Assembly (NCBI GenBank): GCA_039679375.1
Contig: JBDKVA010000058.1
Coordinates: 1-15,285 of the forward strand
DNA from: JBDKVA01 sp039679375
GTDB lineage: Bacteria; Bacillota; Clostridia; Acetivibrionales; DTU013
DNA length: 15,285 nucleotides
Direction of reading: 5' to 3'
In this document: in pieces, positions 14,543 through 15,285 of the stretch
Layout: each line of letters begins with the position of its first letter
Numbering within the stretch: the stretch's first letter is position 1
Notes under the pieces: model-generated
Database searches by the model: none
What the model was told of the DNA's origin: nothing
What the model saw: only the letters and a program-made list of their open reading frames with translations
Made by a program: the position numbers and the translations under genes

Positions 14543-15285
14543 TTGGAGAATATTATTGAACTGAATAATCTTAGGAAGGTCTATCGAATTGGAAATGAGA
14601 AGGTCATTGCACTGGACAGCATAACCCTTAGCATCCGAAAAGGTGAATTTTGCTGCCTTTTGGGCACGTCCGGTTCAGGTAAGTCTACTCTTTTGAATCT
14701 GATGGCCGGACTTGAGAAACCCACCAAAGGAACGATAGTCATTCAGGGGCAGCACATCGAAAAGATGAATGAAAAGAAGCTTGCCAAATTTCGACAGGAG
14801 CACCTCGGCTTTGTATTTCAGTCCTACAATCTGCTTCCCATGCTGACGGCGCTTGAAAATGTCAGCATGCCGCTGACCTTTAAAGGAATGTCCAGATCGG
14901 TAAGAGATAAAAAAGCGAAAGAGATGCTGAAGGCGGTCGGGCTTGCTACGCATATGAAGCATAAACCCTCTCAGATGAGCGGCGGACAGCAGCAGAGGGT
15001 GGGGATCGCCAGGGCATTTGTTGCTAAGCCTGAGATTGTGTTTGCAGATGAGCCTACGGGCAATCTTGATTCCAAAACGACAAGAGAGGTTATGGAGTTA
15101 ATCACTAAAATCGCCAGGGAAAATAACCAGACGCTTGTCATTGTTACACATGATATGGAAATTGCAGGTTATGCCGATCGAATTGTCCATATTCTGGATG
15201 GTAATATAGAAAAAATAGAGAATATAAATAATGCCAGGAGGGTTTCGAATGAGGAAGTTGACAGTATTTTGTGTGATTCTGATGT
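14543..15285 (+). CDS. ABC transporter ATP-binding protein, MacB/LolD type (3' end outside window)
   Basis: The frame is open from TTG 14543 to the window end (247 codons, no stop). It has all nucleotide-binding motifs: Walker A G41-TSGSGKST, Q-loop FVFQSYNLLPMLTALENV, signature MSGGQQQRVGIARAF (from residue 145), Walker B IVFADEPTGNLDSKT with D169/E170, and switch His in IVTHDME. The NLLPMLTALENV loop and EPTGNLD are typical of the LolD/MacB/FtsE group, which energises FtsX-like permeases in lipoprotein release, peptide or antibiotic export, or envelope signalling. Start choice: TTG at 14543 gives LENIIELNNLRKVY, 12 bases after AAAGGAG (14524-14530); no ATG or GTG is in frame nearby. The recognisable domain ends near 15200, so the true stop is probably soon after the window edge. 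The next gene starts inside its 3' end. Confidence 0.88.
   Translation, partial: MENIIELNNLRKVYRIGNEKVIALDSITLSIRKGEFCCLLGTSGSGKSTLLNLMAGLEKPTKGTIVIQGQHIEKMNEKKLAKFRQEHLGFVFQSYNLLPMLTALENVSMPLTFKGMSRSVRDKKAKEMLKAVGLATHMKHKPSQMSGGQQQRVGIARAFVAKPEIVFADEPTGNLDSKTTREVMELITKIARENNQTLVIVTHDMEIAGYADRIVHILDGNIEKIENINNARRVSNEEVDSILCDSD
15249..15285 (+). CDS. Start of a further gene (partial, probable ABC partner)
   Basis: AGGAGGG at 15236-15242 lies 6 bases before ATG 15249, in a different frame from the ABC gene. Only 12 codons are visible (MRKLTVFCVILM): a basic start running into a hydrophobic stretch, as in a signal peptide or first membrane helix. Being coupled to a MacB/LolD-type ATPase gene, it is plausibly a membrane-fusion protein or permease of the same transporter. 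Identity cannot be told from 12 residues. Confidence 0.55.
   Translation, partial: MRKLTVFCVILM

Noticed and set aside
1..15285. CRISPR array, transposon, prophage or toxin-antitoxin genes
   Set aside because: No regularly spaced repeats, transposase or phage genes or terminal inverted repeats were seen; the only mobile element is the intein.

Overview
The window looks like a chromosomal segment of a mesophilic, anaerobic, low-to-moderate GC Firmicute of the class Clostridia. The 5S rRNA and tRNA-Asn sequences, strong AGGAGG-type ribosome binding sites, TTG/GTG/ATG start use, a class II plus class III (oxygen-independent) ribonucleotide reductase pair and a lipoprotein of the clostridial DUF4015 type all point there; I cannot name the species. 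Every recognised gene lies on the + strand.

Layout. (1) 1-240: the end of an rRNA operon, with 5S rRNA, tRNA-Asn(GTT) with encoded CCA, and a long perfect hairpin terminator. (2) 415-1698: a secreted lipoprotein related to putative glycoside hydrolases (DUF4015). (3) 1699-2035: a hairpin-rich gap ending in a sigma-A-type promoter and two NrdR-type operator boxes exactly 31 bp apart. (4) 2036-8576: a deoxyribonucleotide synthesis cluster. nrdJ (B12-dependent class II reductase) carries a 366-residue homing-endonuclease intein that splits the active-site N-x-C-x-E motif. It is followed by nrdD (class III glycyl-radical reductase) and nrdG (its radical-SAM activase). Together these supply dNTPs without oxygen, and the tandem NrdR boxes probably repress at least nrdJ when dATP is plentiful. 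(5) 8852-11181: a translationally coupled ECF sigma factor and membrane-spanning zinc anti-sigma factor with a large extracytoplasmic region. (6) 11474-14294: a secreted VIT/von Willebrand A protein with a C-terminal E-P / hydrophobic helix / basic tail, overlapping a gene for an exosortase-family transpeptidase with the intact Cys/Arg/His triad. This looks like a dedicated one-substrate exosortase system in a Gram-positive. (7) 14543-end: a MacB/LolD-type ABC ATPase and the first codons of a following gene, both cut by the window edge.

The parts most worth a second look are the VIT-vWA/exosortase pair, the intein placed exactly at the thiyl-radical cysteine of NrdJ, and the NrdR box pair over the nrdJ promoter. 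No CRISPR array, transposon, prophage or RNA riboswitch of a class I can recognise was seen.
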